This document shows, in pieces, positions 31,308-43,784 of a stretch of 64,000 nucleotides of DNA. The position numbers were made by a program, and so were the translations under genes. Each line of letters starts with the position of its first letter. The stretch's first letter is position 1. This DNA is from Daucus carota subsp. sativus (lineage: Eukaryota > Streptophyta > Magnoliopsida > Apiales > Apiaceae): contig NC_030383.2 of NCBI RefSeq assembly GCF_001625215.2, positions 58,084,949-58,148,948 of the forward strand, given 5' to 3'. The notes beneath the pieces are model-generated. The model worked only from the letters and a program-made list of their open reading frames with translations, ran no database searches and was not told the DNA's origin.

Positions 31308-31899
31308 TATTACATATAAAATAGACACATGGGAGCTAAACTCTTTCACTTGGTCGTGGAGTTTATTCCACTTGTAACACCTCCTCAGTCACATTGTTAT
31401 GTATTTATGACATATTTATTGATTTTAATCCTTATAAATAGAGGAGAAGGCAATAATTGTTTCCTCTAGAAGTATCAAGCAACTTATTTATTATTTTTCT
31501 ATTCACTTGACACATTTTATGTTGAAGGTTATATAACAAAGTTTTTCAGTTGTATTTTTGTTAATAACATGAAACTACATACTTTACTTTTTTGATTTAT
31601 TAGTCCCTTTTTATGCTTGTTAAGTTAAAATTCATGAATTAATATACGTAGGAAGTATATTTCTTTTCCCTTTTATGGAAGGTTCATTGTCCACGTACGT
31701 GCAAAAATATATTTCATAATTTTTAATGGATCGGATCCACGATCCGAATAGATCGGAAAAGATTTGACTTGTAAAATATGTGACTTTTGATCTGAACTGA
31801 TCTGAATCCGATAAATCTAAATGGATTAGGATATGAATTTAGTTAGATACGATCCAAATCCGATCCGTTTACAGACCTAGGTTTGAACCGTCAATGTAT

Positions 31900-32880
31900 G
31901 ACAATGATGTTATTGAGCTGGCTAGAATGCTCAGATAATAAGAGTTTGTAGGATCTATGTGTTTCATTCATTCTCCAATACTAATCTACCAAAAAAAAGT
32001 GAATGAATTGAACATTTGCTATTTGGTAATGCTGACGGGAGTGACTTATCTTGGAGTTTCAATGAGAGTAATATATAAGACAGTGATGACAATGCACAAG
32101 TGGGTGAGGATACTGCAGAATAAGGTGATGGCAATGCATTACGGAGACTGAGAAAGGAGAGGAAACAGAAGAATTGACGTCTGAAAGAAAGTCGATGAAG
32201 AAAAAGAAAAAGATATACTACATCAAAAAAGAGTTGAAATGAGTGGATTTCTTCATATTATATCGCCTAGGGGCCAGGGCTAAGAAAATTTTAGTTGAGA
32301 CAATTAAAAAATATCGAATGTAGTGTACTTTATGATAGTAAGCAAAAATTTTCAACTTCATTGAAGAAGTAGGGTATTTTGTGAATTTGTAAGAACAATG
32401 ATGTAGCTATGGGATTTAGGAGTTAATTGGTCTTTCCATTCTGTACTAGTGAGAAAGAATGAGATTCAATTCATATAATTTTTTTGAACTTTTTTTTGAA
32501 AAAACATGTATGAAAACATACCATATTGTCTTGAACTGTTAAAAGGGAGGCTTTTATGAGAAGAGGTGAAAGGAGGTGATGTGTTCCCACCTAAAATTGT
32601 CAAAAAATGGAGAGGTGGGATTACAAAATAGATGAGAAAAAGGAGGGTTGTGAAGTAATTGATGGTAAAGCACCCAAAGAAGTTATCTAGGATGACGAGA
32701 CGAGGTAAAGTGATGCATTGTTTTAATTACAAGAAAAAGGTAATTAGAGAACATGATGGTACGCTAGCCCCCAACAAGCTACACCTCCAAAATCAACCGG
32801 TGGGAAAAATAGAAAGCCCGCTAATGAAGAACAGGAAATTGCTACAAAAATGAAATTACATGAAACCAAAGTTAAAACAA
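31900..32880 (+). pseudogene. MuDR-type transposase relic
   Basis: Read with stops and shifts, two blocks resemble plant Mutator transposases. The first is an acidic segment near 32040-32175 (DSDDNAQVGEDTAE, then GNALRRLRKERKQKN). The second is a C-terminal basic region and zinc-knuckle remnant near 32665-32815 (KHPKKLSRMTRRGKVMHC, then FNYKKK, a decayed GHNKRTC and a Gln/Pro-rich tail). The central catalytic part is missing or unrecognisable. Stops lie in both blocks. Terminal repeats were not identified. Assignment rests on motif order and is moderate. Confidence 0.45.
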
Positions 32881-33226
32881 GTGAGACTAACTAATAAAAA
32901 GACTTAAATAAATGTCACACATTCATCTAACAAGTGACATCTTCTGAATATGGTACCTAGATCGAGCAGTCACATAACCTGTCATAGATTATTGTATGAA
33001 ACAAGTAACAACTAAATATTATTACAACTCAACAAAAGTTTAGAAACATATATCTGTTTACATTTATAACCTAAATAATTTACATAACTTAATTCTAACA
33101 TATTCCCAATCACCTAGTGCTCTTACATAATATCTACCTATGACGACGAGTCAAAACATAACCAGGTCGATAAATAATAATATGAACTATTTTTGTGGTG
33201 GTGTGTTTAGTTCTTACCACCTCCTC

Positions 33227-33547
33227 GCTTAGTTGTCAGGGTTAGATAACAAAATGTGAACTAAACATGCTTAGCATGTAACCAAATCTAATTCAAGAAA
33301 ATAAGTTAAGACTTGAGTGGTCATAATAGGTAATGAACAAGGTTGGCTATGAGTTTGTCTAATATAGTTAATTTCTGTGTTTGATAGGAACGCTTAGCTG
33401 TCAGAGTTAGATAACAAAATATGAACTAAACATGCAATCAAATCTGATTCAAGAAAATAAGTTAAGGCTCGAGTGGTCATAATAAGTAATGAATAAGGTT
33501 GACTATAAGTTTGTCTAATATTGATAATTTCTGTGTTTGACAGGAAC
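33227..33547. repeat. Tandem duplication, two units of about 160 bp
   Basis: Unit 1 (33227-33391) and unit 2 (33392-33547) are nearly the same sequence, each from GCTTAG.TGTCAG.GTTAGA to TTTCTGTGTTTGA.AGGAAC. Unit 2 lacks a few bases found in unit 1. Non-coding. Confidence 0.9.
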
Positions 33548-34990
33548 ACCATTGTTAAAAAATCATTTCGAATTTCAACAAAAACATATTTATTTTTCAG
33601 TCCTTGAGAATTTCATTTTCTAATATCATCATCTCATCATAACTTCTCAAATAAGTATTATAATCAAAGAAATTTTAAAAAAAAAATTACTATAATTTGA
33701 TCCTTGACGATTCTGAACTACGTGGGTGATAAGCCACGTAGGTCGATCATAATTAACATAAAATGTCTATGGACATTAATCGGAACACTCACGACTCCCT
33801 GATTTTTTATGCTGGACTAATAATAGCCTCTTATACAACCTTAATTATGGTAGACAGGCGTCACTCGACATTTTATGCTCACTAATTATTTTTAAATAAA
33901 TTTAACAATTCAAATTTTGCCTCCCTCGTTTCTCTTATTTAGCCAGAAGAAATATGTAACTTATATGATGGCTTGTGTCTGTCTCTAGAAGCCTATCAGA
34001 ATTAAGAAGAGAAAACATGATCTATTTCTCAGTTAAATAACAAAAACAAAATTCAATATGATCAACTCATTTGTACTATAATATAAAATAATTTAATCAA
34101 ACAAATGTGTGAAATTATAGATATGATCTGTTTATCTTTAATAATTTGTATAAATTAATAATTCAAATATTTAAATTATTTAAGGAGGTCTAGAAACTCC
34201 CACCAGAGATCACTAATCCTAAACCTTGCCCCTCTCTCCTAATTTTTAACGAATTCTTACCCATTTTCTGGTTGGTGCTCCAAAACTTCCCCAATTTCTC
34301 GACGATCGGAGCAGTCAGACAGAAAAAATGCCCGGCGGGTGGGAAAATCGTATCAGGTTTGGGACAGGAAGAACACCCATCCTTACCAAACATAAAGATG
34401 AAATATATATATTAAAATATGTTCCTTAAATGGAATGGTCATAACAGAAACTATGTGTTCAGGTGTGCATGGATTGGCCCAACTCGACATGATGCATCAT
34501 GATTCATGGCCTATATATACTAGAAAACGCTATGGCCTTCTCTTATTATTACGTTGCTTCGAATAGAGGTCAAAATATAAACAAATAGCAAAAAACTGGT
34601 GCTAGTATTATCTTGTTACAGATTGGTTTTAATAGAATCTCGTTTGTGACCTCTCGACATGACAACATTAAAAAGGAGTCCTAACGAAAAATGGCCACAT
34701 CAGGTTTGAAATTAAGGTTTTATGATGAATTTAACTCAACTATTGCATAATTTTTTTCCCAATCATCAATTTGTAGAGGAATTTTGTGTCCTTGTAACTA
34801 ATTTTTCATAAAAAAAGAATTTTAGGGCCCATCGTTGTGAAGGACCCAATGTGATGATGGCCCAAATACCAATGCTCAACATTCACAATCAGAAATTTGA
34901 AATTCCATTGAGATATAAAAATTCATACTTGAAATTTGAATCAAATTCGAATAAAAATTTCATGAGTCTAAAGTCTAAACTATACTTAAT
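33548..34990. other. Intergenic DNA, no recognised gene
   Basis: AT-rich with no convincing gene. A short minus-strand frame at 34190-34393 has normal-looking composition but no recognised family. The stretch 32881-33226 before the tandem duplication is equally uninformative. Confidence 0.3.
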
Positions 34991-34991
34991 A

Positions 34992-35231
34992 CTCCCTCCG
35001 TTTCTATTTACTTTGCTCGTTTGATATGTAGGGACTGTTCATAACATGAGACAAATTACTAATTTACGTCTAATTTATAACACTAAATATAATCATGAGT
35101 GCTCTTGTTGGATTCGTATTCATAAATACTTTAATATGGTGAAGATTTTATATTTAATATTAATACGAAATTAAAGATATTAACTATCAAAAATGTGTAT
35201 TGGCAAACGTGATAAATGTAAATGGAAAAAG
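34992..35231. mobile_element. Degenerate Stowaway-like MITE
   Basis: It starts CTCCCTCCGTTTCTATTTAC after TA and ends with an imperfect inverted counterpart (GCAAACGTGATAAATGTAAA) before AGTA. Diverged but recognisable at both ends. Confidence 0.5.
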
Positions 35232-36229
35232 TATCAAGAGACAGAAGAATACTACTTCCAAAAAATTTCACGTGTTTTCCTCTTGCTAACGCAAGACCAA
35301 AGGAGTAAGGACCATCACAATCCGCTGAAACCAAGGCCGAGGGGTCTGTGACCTCTTGTACCGAATCATATGTCAACTCATGACAGGGATGCGTTTTTGC
35401 TCTAAACCGTAAGATCTCTCCTAGTCATGTAAGGAAGCAAACTGTACTGCTCATCTTATGACTGATCTCTCTATTTCTCGATTCGTTGTTTTAATGAAAA
35501 CTTTATTTTCAAAATGGGTGAAATATCATCTATTTTTAATCATAAAAAGAGACACGTGTTGTTACGTAAAGGAAAAACATATCACCGAGGGAGACGCGTG
35601 TCCCTTCTAATTTTTTTTTACATTTTTATTATTTTAAATTTTATAATATTGTAAAAATAAAAATTCAAAAATTTTGAAAATATATATAAATATAATATGA
35701 AAATTTATTGATCGCCGTGAAAATCTCATGTTAGATCAGCCTCAACATAGATACCCAGATTACCGATGAGCGGGCCGGTGAATAGTACCGGACAAACAGT
35801 CCCATTGGGTCTTAAAATGGTCCCAATTTTCAAGTCCATAACAGTTATGACTTATGTATATGCGATTACTTCATTTTTTTATTATATATTGATTAAAATC
35901 TTTAATTTATATTGTTTTCTTATTTTTATTGTATTTTGATAAAAATACCTAATTTATATTTCTCTATTTGTGATTGCCAGTGCATGCAAATTGATACTAT
36001 ATTATCGTGTTAATGTTTTATTTTGAATTTAATTATTGTGTAGTAAATTAATATTTGAGCCTTTTATATCAATTGGATAAGTATTTTTAGTGGCTATTTT
36101 TTTCCTTTAGACAAGTCATTTTATTTATAAAGAAAAGAAGCATCTAGAACTTCATTTCTAATCACAAGTTATGTATTATAATAATTAATTTTCGATATTA
36201 TATATATTATATATATTATCGGAGACCTC
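35232..36229. other. Intergenic DNA, no recognised gene
   Basis: A minus-strand exon-like stretch at about 35270-35376 reads QEVTDPSALVSADCDGPY. It is not recognised and has no supporting splice context. Otherwise AT-rich. Confidence 0.3.
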
Positions 36230-36554
36230 GGAGACCACGTATGTTCTGCAATCAAAACATTGTACAATATATTATTTTGTAAAATATGTTCTACAAATAT
36301 TATGTATTCATTAAAATTATTGAAAATCATCTATGTTTAATAAGTTGATAATGTATGTTCTGCAAGTTGAACATATGTTCTGCAAATTAAACATAATCCA
36401 TAGAATAAAATATTTTGTAATGTTCCATATGTAAAACTTATATGATATTCAAGATTTTAGATGTAATAATGATTTCAGAGAATATGATTCGTAAAACTAT
36501 ACGTTTTGCAATGTTTTTATGAAATATTTTATTTACCGAACATATGTGGTCTCC
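36230..36554. mobile_element. TIR element with GGAGACCACGTATGTTC ends
   Basis: The left end GGAGACCACGTATGTTC pairs with GAACATATGTGGTCTCC at the right. The interior repeats ATGTTCTGCAA-type phrases. About 325 bp, non-coding; Mutator-like origin is only a guess. Confidence 0.6.
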
Positions 36555-38987
36555 AGTTCTAAAAAAAATATGATCTTCATTGAACTAAACTCATTAAATT
36601 TAATAATTTAGTTTTACACAGGCATAACGGCGTCTCAGACTATTGAATCAGTCGTCGTGGGAAGGCATAACCTCCTGCTAATCCATCAAAAGATACCTGA
36701 TGGCTCATACTCAATTAATTAAATTAGAATGAGACTCCAGCGCATGAAGACAGCGCAGCCTCCGGCGCGACATGCATTTTTATCATAGTTCTTGCAATAG
36801 TGCACCTTAAGATATTGTTTGAAAGGTGAGTTTTACAACATATACACATATAAAATAATGCAAATTATAAATGGATTATGCTTTTTGTTTATGCTGAATT
36901 ATTATATAATATAAATGGATTATTATAGGGTTTTGTTTTTCATAAATATCCAAGTAAAAAAAACGAAAACTGTCATTTTTAAAACAAATGATACAATATT
37001 ATCTTTCAAAATATATTTATATAAATATGGAGGTCCATCCTATTCTTTCCTTTCTACAAAAAATTAAGAAAGCACGTCTCATACAAAATATATCATAATC
37101 AATTTCATATTTTAAGTTGGTAGGGAAAACTAGTTACTTTTTATAATCAACTTCCATTTATAAAGTATGATAAAAGATTTGATCGATTGAATGAATCCAT
37201 TTTACTAAAATAAAGGCAGGATATTGATGTGAAAACGATATGTATTGTTGTTAAAGTATTAAATTCTACAGAGGATAATATTTTATTGATGTTATAGGAA
37301 CTAGGAAATAGGAAGTCCAAAATTATGGTAATATTTTAGTGATGTTACTAGAAGGACATATATGGATTGAAGCATTGGATGCTCAGCAATCATCATACTG
37401 TCCATTTTTACAAATTATTTGTATTCGTAAGAGTAAATGAGGAGTACGAAATATATTTATCCTTTTATTATTAAAAAAATGTTTCGAGCACAGTTCGAAA
37501 CTCAAGTCGTTGAGAGTTTTTCTTCTTGATCCCGAGAATTTGTAAGATTATATAAGTCATGGTTGTCAAAAAAAAACAAAAATATTCCTAAAATTATTGT
37601 CGGAGGATGTAAAAATTGTATTTTTCGATTCATATGTAACTTTGACGAATAATTGTATCAATCACCGGGCAAACTCCTATTTAATTTGCTGAAGTAAGTT
37701 TTTCTTTTTTGACTTAATAGTATCATAAACCATGTCAAAAACACTGATATTCTCATATAACATTTATGTTTATATTATGGATGAGTGCATTTGACAATAC
37801 TTATTCTAGAAATATATAAACTTATTTCGGAAAAAACACGTTCATATAATATTTTTAATAATTATATATTCCATATAAATAAATAATTGTCTACAGTCTT
37901 CAAAATAAGTGACCGACTTGTGAAAAATAAGATAAATTAAACAGGATTATTATAATATAAGCAATTAAGAGGAAATAGCAAATTATTTAATATGTAAGTA
38001 ATAAAATAAATTAAAAAAAAATCTTGAACAAAAGAAAATTATATATTTAATTTAATAAATATAAATACAAAATTATGATTTAAACTCATTTCCGTGGGTT
38101 CATCACTCATACCAATTAGGTCATACTCTATGTATCCACCCGGACCACCTCCCCAGCTCCACTATATTCTCGGCGCAAGAAATAAAAAAAATCTTTTAAA
38201 ATTTATAATTCTTCCAAGTGCAACTTTGAAAGATACTATAATATTAATTAATAAAGATGAGAAATGCTTCTAAAAGAGCTTAAATTTATCTAATTTCTTT
38301 AAAATAAATTTATTTTTATAAAGATATATTGAACAGACACCCTAAATTTGGGACCGGCGTGAATTATAGAACAGAGATCTTCGTCATCAATTTTCAAAGT
38401 CAACTAAAATTATTATCCCGGTCACTGTCGAACTTCATCCCAGTTTAGTTTAAACTGGGAAAAAGAAAAATTAAAGAGACATCGTGAATACAGACAAAAA
38501 TTCTATTTATTTAGTTGTAATCATACAAGCCCAAACAAAATGGGTCTCGCTGGTAACATGTTACATGAATATAATAAATAATAAAAAATTCTCGCGGTGA
38601 TAATTTCCGATGGAGATTAATTTCCTGGCCGGATGAATTTTGAGCTAAATTAAAATCAAATAAAATTAAATATTTATTAAAAAATCATAATATTTTCAAA
38701 TTTTAAATCATTTTAAATCGGCGCTGATCATTTTCAAATTCCTTTCGTAATTTATACTATTAATTACAAATTGGGTCGATTTCGAACCAACCCAAATTTA
38801 TCCCTCAGTAGCATTTATGAGCAATGACGGATTGACCCACGTAAATATGGTCGTCTGTTAACAAGGCAACACAACTGTGCAAGTGCCTATATACTATATC
38901 TTGTGAGCTGTGGGGGGCTGCGTGTGCATGTGTGATTTATCCTCTTGCACCAAAAAACAAAGCGCCACTAATAGTAATCTCCCGTTA
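36555..38987. other. Intergenic DNA upstream of the first ALDH gene
   Basis: No gene is seen. At about 38020-38140 the minus strand has a box A-like (TGACCTAATTGGTATGAGTG, 38104-38123) and box B-like (GAGTTTAAATC, 38077-38087) pair followed by AT-rich DNA, probably a decayed tRNA-derived SINE. The last about 100 bases are ALDH promoter or leader, with CTATATACTAT near 38887 as a TATA candidate. Confidence 0.4.
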
Positions 38988-39380
38988 GAGCAACTCCAAT
39001 GCAATGCTATACTTGGTTCTATTGCTATATTATAGCATCAAAAGTAAAAAATTCAACTCCAAAAGAGTGCTATATTTGGATGCATCCATGCTTAGATGCA
39101 TCCTTGGTTCTATATTTGAAACCAAAGATGGATCCATCCATGTTGCCACATCATCAATAACTAGAAATTGGAAACTAGTTAATGAGTTAATGAGTTAGGT
39201 AAAAGTTAATGAGTTGTTTCTATATAGAAGTTAGGTAAAAGTTGATGAGTTGGTTAAATTTGAAACTAGTTATAGAACTTAGCATTGGAGTGCAAGTTTT
39301 ATTTTAGCACCAAAAAACACTTTTTGGTGCTATATTATAGCAATAGCAATAGATATATAGCATTAGCATTGGACTTGCTC
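38988..39380. mobile_element. Tourist-type MITE in the 5' region of ALDH copy 1
   Basis: The target TTA is duplicated at 38985-38987 and 39381-39383. Ends are GAGCAACTCCAATGCAATGC and the inverted GAGCAAGTCCAATGCTAATG. The second ALDH gene has the uninterrupted sequence CCGTTACTTGCACAAA at about 46997, the empty site. The element ends 73 bases before the ALDH ATG, so it lies in the 5' UTR or core promoter. Confidence 0.93.
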
Positions 39381-39453
39381 TTACTTGCACAAAAAAAGAC
39401 TTAAATAACAAACGTTGACAAGGAGGTAGCAAAACAGAGGAAGCTAGCTCAAC

Positions 39454-42200
39454 ATGACTGGTGAGAGCAATGGAAAGCTTACTGTCAAGGAGATGATACC
39501 AGAGATCAAGTTCACTAAGCTCTTTATTAATGGACTCTTTGTTCAGTCCCTTTCAGGTTTGTCTCCATGTCTTAATCTTCTTGTCATAGTTTCTTCACAT
39601 GCAGATGAATCTATGTCAGAATTGTATGTGAGTTTTTGTTATTTGGTTATGTGTAGGTAAGACTTTTGAGACCATAGACCCAAGGACAGAAGAGGTGATT
39701 GCAGAGGTTTCTGAGGGGAGCAAGGAAGATGTCGATTTGGCTGTCAAGGCTGCTCGGGATGCTTTTGACAATGGTCCCTGGCCTCGATTTTCCGGAGCTG
39801 TAAGCACTTCGTCGTTTTTCTTAATTTTTCATGGACCGAGTATAGTGTCAAGTGACCAGTTCTCCCAAAATCTCAAGATTTTGGAAGGAGGCCTTACCAT
39901 GATCATATTACTCGAAAGGTCATTTATGGATTGAGCCTGAGCTCTGATATCATTTTAAGTGACCAGTTCTCCTAAAACCTCAAGGTGTAGGGAGGAGGGG
40001 TACTAGGATCATATTATATTCTAGCATATAGATCTTAAAATGCCCTGTTTGATTTGAAGGATTAAGCTTCTTTTTTTTTTTCCTGATGATCAGCAAAGGA
40101 GAAGGATAATGATGAAACTAGCGGACTTGATTGATGAAAATACAGAAGAATTGGCAGCTTTAGATACTATTGATGCAGGGAAACTGTATCATCTTGGCAA
40201 GGCAATAGACATTCCGGGAGCAGCAGAAACCTTCCGCTATTATGCAGGTGCAGCAGATAAAATTCATGGAGATACACTGAAGATGTCAACGGACTATCAA
40301 GCGTATACATTGCTGGAGCCTGTTGGTGTGGTCGGGCACATCATTCCTTGGAACTTCCCGACCCAAATGTTTGCTATGAAGGTTGCTCCAGCATTAGCTG
40401 CTGGATGCACCATGATTGTCAAACCTGCTGAGCAGACACCTCTTTCAGCTCTTTTCTACGCTCATTTGGCGAAGCTGGTATGTCACTTGATTAGTATGAT
40501 GGAAATTTAGTACTCCCTCCGCTTCATTCCATAAATAAATTCATTCTTGTTCAGATAAAAACTTAATGGTTGTTAGCACACAAATTGATTGCGCCATATC
40601 AATGCTGTAGATATTGTCATGTTATAACATAATCAAAGAAGTTGATTTGTCAAGTAAATTAAGAACAAGAAGAAAAGAAATTAACTTGCTTCATATAGAA
40701 CTCTTTCCGCGGAACTGAGGGAAAACTCTGACTCATCTAACACAAAGCAGCCTGTTACTTTGTTAACATCTTATTTTTATTACAGGCTGGAGTTCCTGAC
40801 GGAGTGGTCAATGTCGTCAATGGATATGGGCCAGTAGCCGGTGCTGCTTTAACTTCTCATATGGACGTTGATAAGGTTATTGCAAGATTCACCTTAGATA
40901 TCGTCTTAACTAGTAGTTGCAGAAATATGGATATGGATCTCTATCATTGATTTAGAATTTAATGGATAAACCTTGGAATGTTTATTAGGTGTGTTTCACA
41001 GGATCGACGAGTGTGGGGCGTTTAGTAATGCAGGCTGCAGCATTGAGCAACTTGAAGCAAGTCACACTTGAACTAGGGGGGAAATCACCAATCATAATAT
41101 TTGATGATGCAGAGCTTGATAAAGCCGTCCATCTTGCTCTCATAGGAAATCTATATAACAAGGTGAGTAGATTTTTCTAAATTGTAACATCTCACTGAAC
41201 TTACACTAGACAACATAAATATTGAACTTGCTTGATGTTCTTCCAGGGAGAAGTTTGTGCAGCTAGTTCTCGTGTTTTTGTTCAGGAAGGTATATATGAA
41301 CAATTTTTGAAGAAGTTACAAGAGAAAACCAAATCTTGGGTCGTTGGAGATCCGTTTGATCCAAATTCCCAGCAAGGACCACAAGTATGAGCATGCCATA
41401 TACAATACTCCCTTATCTGACTTCTTACCACTTGTCTAAACAGAATATTTAGTTACGCGGTTTATTACAGTACATACCAAATTTTCAAATATGCTTGCTT
41501 TTGCTGCGGTGCAGATTGAGAAGAAACAGTACGATAAAATACTATCATACATTGAACATGGTAAGAGGGAAGGTGCCATCCTTTTAACTGGCGGTAAGCC
41601 CTTGGGAGAAAAAGGATATTATATTGAGCCAACAATATTTACTGATGTTAAGGTAAGCACATTTTATAGTTCAACTGTTGTTTGTATTTTCCTCTATGAT
41701 GATATATATTGAGTTGAGTTTGTATGTCAGTTGGGACTTCATTTTTTTGTTTGCACAGGATGATATGATAATTGCGAAAGAAGAAATTTTTGGCCCTGTC
41801 ATGTCAATTCTGAAGTTCAAGTAAGTTTGGCTAGTTCTGGTTTTTATATTTGAACTAACAGGGCTTTCCAGATATCTTGAGCTAAGCGGCTGAATGTTCA
41901 CAAAATTATTGTTCAAAATATTGCAGGACCACTGAAGAGGTGATTAAGAGAGCTAATGCCACAACATATGGCCTAGTAGCAGGTGTTATCACCAACAATT
42001 TGAACACTGCCAACACTGTATCAAGATCCATTCGCGCAGGCTCAATCTGGATAAACTGCTACTATGTGTTCGACAGGGATACTCCTTTTGGAGGGTACAA
42101 AATGAGCGGATATGGTAGAGACATGGGAATGGAAGGACTCGAAAAGTATCTTCACGTCAAGACTGTTGCAACTCCTATATATAATACCCCTTGGCTTTGA
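39454..42200 (+). CDS. ALDH2C4: Cytosolic aldehyde dehydrogenase, ALDH2C4-like, copy 1
   Basis: Nine exons: 39454-39556, 39657-39799, 40094-40477, 40786-40875, 40989-41162, 41247-41384, 41515-41652, 41759-41820, 41927-42200, all GT-AG. They total 1506 nt and encode 501 aa. Key residues fall on classic ALDH numbering: N169 (PWNFP), G245-G250 of the NAD-binding FTGSTSVG, general base E268 (LELGGK) and nucleophile C302 (GEVCAASSR). There is no transit peptide ([11 protein letters not shown]), consistent with the cytosolic family 2C of plants. In Arabidopsis the 2C4 member oxidises coniferaldehyde and sinapaldehyde to ferulic and sinapic acid; this substrate is inferred from family. A Stowaway-like end at 40510 in intron 3 is shared with copy 2 and so predates the duplication. 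A Tourist MITE lies just upstream of the ATG. Confidence 0.92.
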
Positions 42201-43784
42201 AGCATTCTCTCAGAGGCACCTCAACCAAACGTGAAATTCTGAGCTAAATTTATGTAATGTCATCCTTGTCTAAATGTATTTGTCAGAATAATTTAAATTA
42301 GCATACATTTTAGAACTCAAGAATCCTACAGTATTTGTATACTACAAGATTTTATGTGAAATGAATGTTGTAAATGTGTTCTGTATGCTACTGTTTTGCA
42401 TGCTATCTATGGGGCCTTCAAATCTCTACAGCAACCAGCTAAAATCAACCACAGCAACCCATTGTATTCAAGTATTTCATGCTTCTAGACTGCAAGTGAC
42501 TGGTAGCGCTAAAGAGTAAAGCCATCCACTTGAATTCATCTTAAGTCATAGGGGGCGTTTGAATCGCTCATTGATTTGGGAATCAGGTAAATGGGATTAT
42601 GGGAATGAGAATGATATGAAAACCCAAGACGTAGTCAAGGAAAGAATTACCTATCTTATAGGAATGAAGTTCCCATTCCAACCTACTAACTTCCCAATCA
42701 AAACACTGGTACATGGGACAAGGGTTCAGAATCCTGTGTTAACCAGACTCATTAATCATGAACCAAACCAAACGCCCTCCTACATGAAAATGATGGTGAC
42801 CGTGTGAGCTTATGCTCAGTCCAGGTTAGGCTATCTATTTGGTCGACGGCGTTTTTTAGTATTCGTATTCTTTCATTTACTTTTCTTTTGCTCACAGAAG
42901 CTTCTATTCCAACTTCTTACAGAAGTTGTTCTGGCAGGCAGCAGCATTCATGTTGTTTCACCAATTCGTATAATTTTCTTACTATAGGAGATTCATTTCT
43001 CCAAGAACTTAAACGATAGACGACACCAAGTCTGACGTGGCACTACTACAATCAGGAGATTCGATTCATATTAGGAAAATTATTCGTATACGAAATTGGA
43101 TACCAAATCGTTTACAAATGATATGTGTTAAATTTTGATCGAGGTGTCATTTTGTGTGATAGTTTGTATCCAATTTTATATATATATAGCACTGTTCTTC
43201 GTGTAATCAATACCAAGATCAGCACTACTGGCACACCATGGTTACACCATCTTGTTATACGACGGAGGACGGTTTGAGTTAACTTAAAAGAAATTTTAAA
43301 GTAAAAAGGTGGAGTAGAGTGACAAGTAAATTAATAATTTAAGACGCATATAAAATATAGTTTTATAACTCTTTTTTGTATAAAAATTTAGATAGTAAAT
43401 ATTTATTCAAAAAGAAAAATTGAACATAATTTATCAAACTATATTTTATGAGAGTATTAGAATGTGTGGCAAGGCTCCATCCCTAATGTAAATAAATTAT
43501 GTTCATGTTTCGGGGTCATTTGTTGATCTAATATCAATTATAATTGATAATTCTGACGATTAGATGTTGCTGAAGGTCGATTACGAAACTACTATGTTCA
43601 AAACTGATGTAGTTTGGATTGTTCAAAATTTAATTGTAATATTTTTTTATTTAAAAATTTTAAATTTTCTATTTGTTAAGCTATCTGAAAACAAAACGGC
43701 AATATGTTTAGCTAATTTTTTGTTTCTTCATCAGGTTTTAATTGACAGTCCGAGGGTTTGTCTCAGTTTCAAATATTTATTAAA
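42201..43784. other. Region between ALDH copy 1 and the inverted Helitron
   Basis: Contains the ALDH 3' UTR, then a probable hAT-type MITE at 42551-42780 (GGGGGCGTTTG left, inverted GGAGGGCGTTTGG right, no clear target duplication). A small foldback (about 43345-43452) and otherwise AT-rich DNA follow. No gene is seen. Confidence 0.45.

Larger units (their letters stand above)
30212..31879. mobile_element. Outer hAT-like element, interrupted
   Basis: The left end TAGGCTGTAAATGGAT and the right end, read inverted (TAGGTCTGTAAACGGAT), are matching termini. Both flanks carry further ATCCGATCC-type subterminal repeats. A weak 8-bp flank match (GGTCTAGA/GGTTTGAA) may be a decayed target duplication. 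It hosts the hAT MITE at 30413-31179. Bases 31320-31700 are AT-rich unique interior. Confidence 0.6.

Noticed and set aside
32659-32853. Independent small protein gene (64 codons)
   Set aside because: It is better explained as part of the MuDR-like relic, whose reading frame changes around it.
34190-34393. Minus-strand frame with a Cys/Pro/Gly-rich start (MFGKDGCSSCPKPD)
   Set aside because: It looks protein-like but matches no family I recognise, and no splice or promoter context supports it.
35131-35376. Minus-strand frame with QEVTDPSALVSADCDGPY
   Set aside because: Only the first about 35 codons look coding; the rest is AT-rich. It may be a captured exon, but there is not enough evidence to name a gene.
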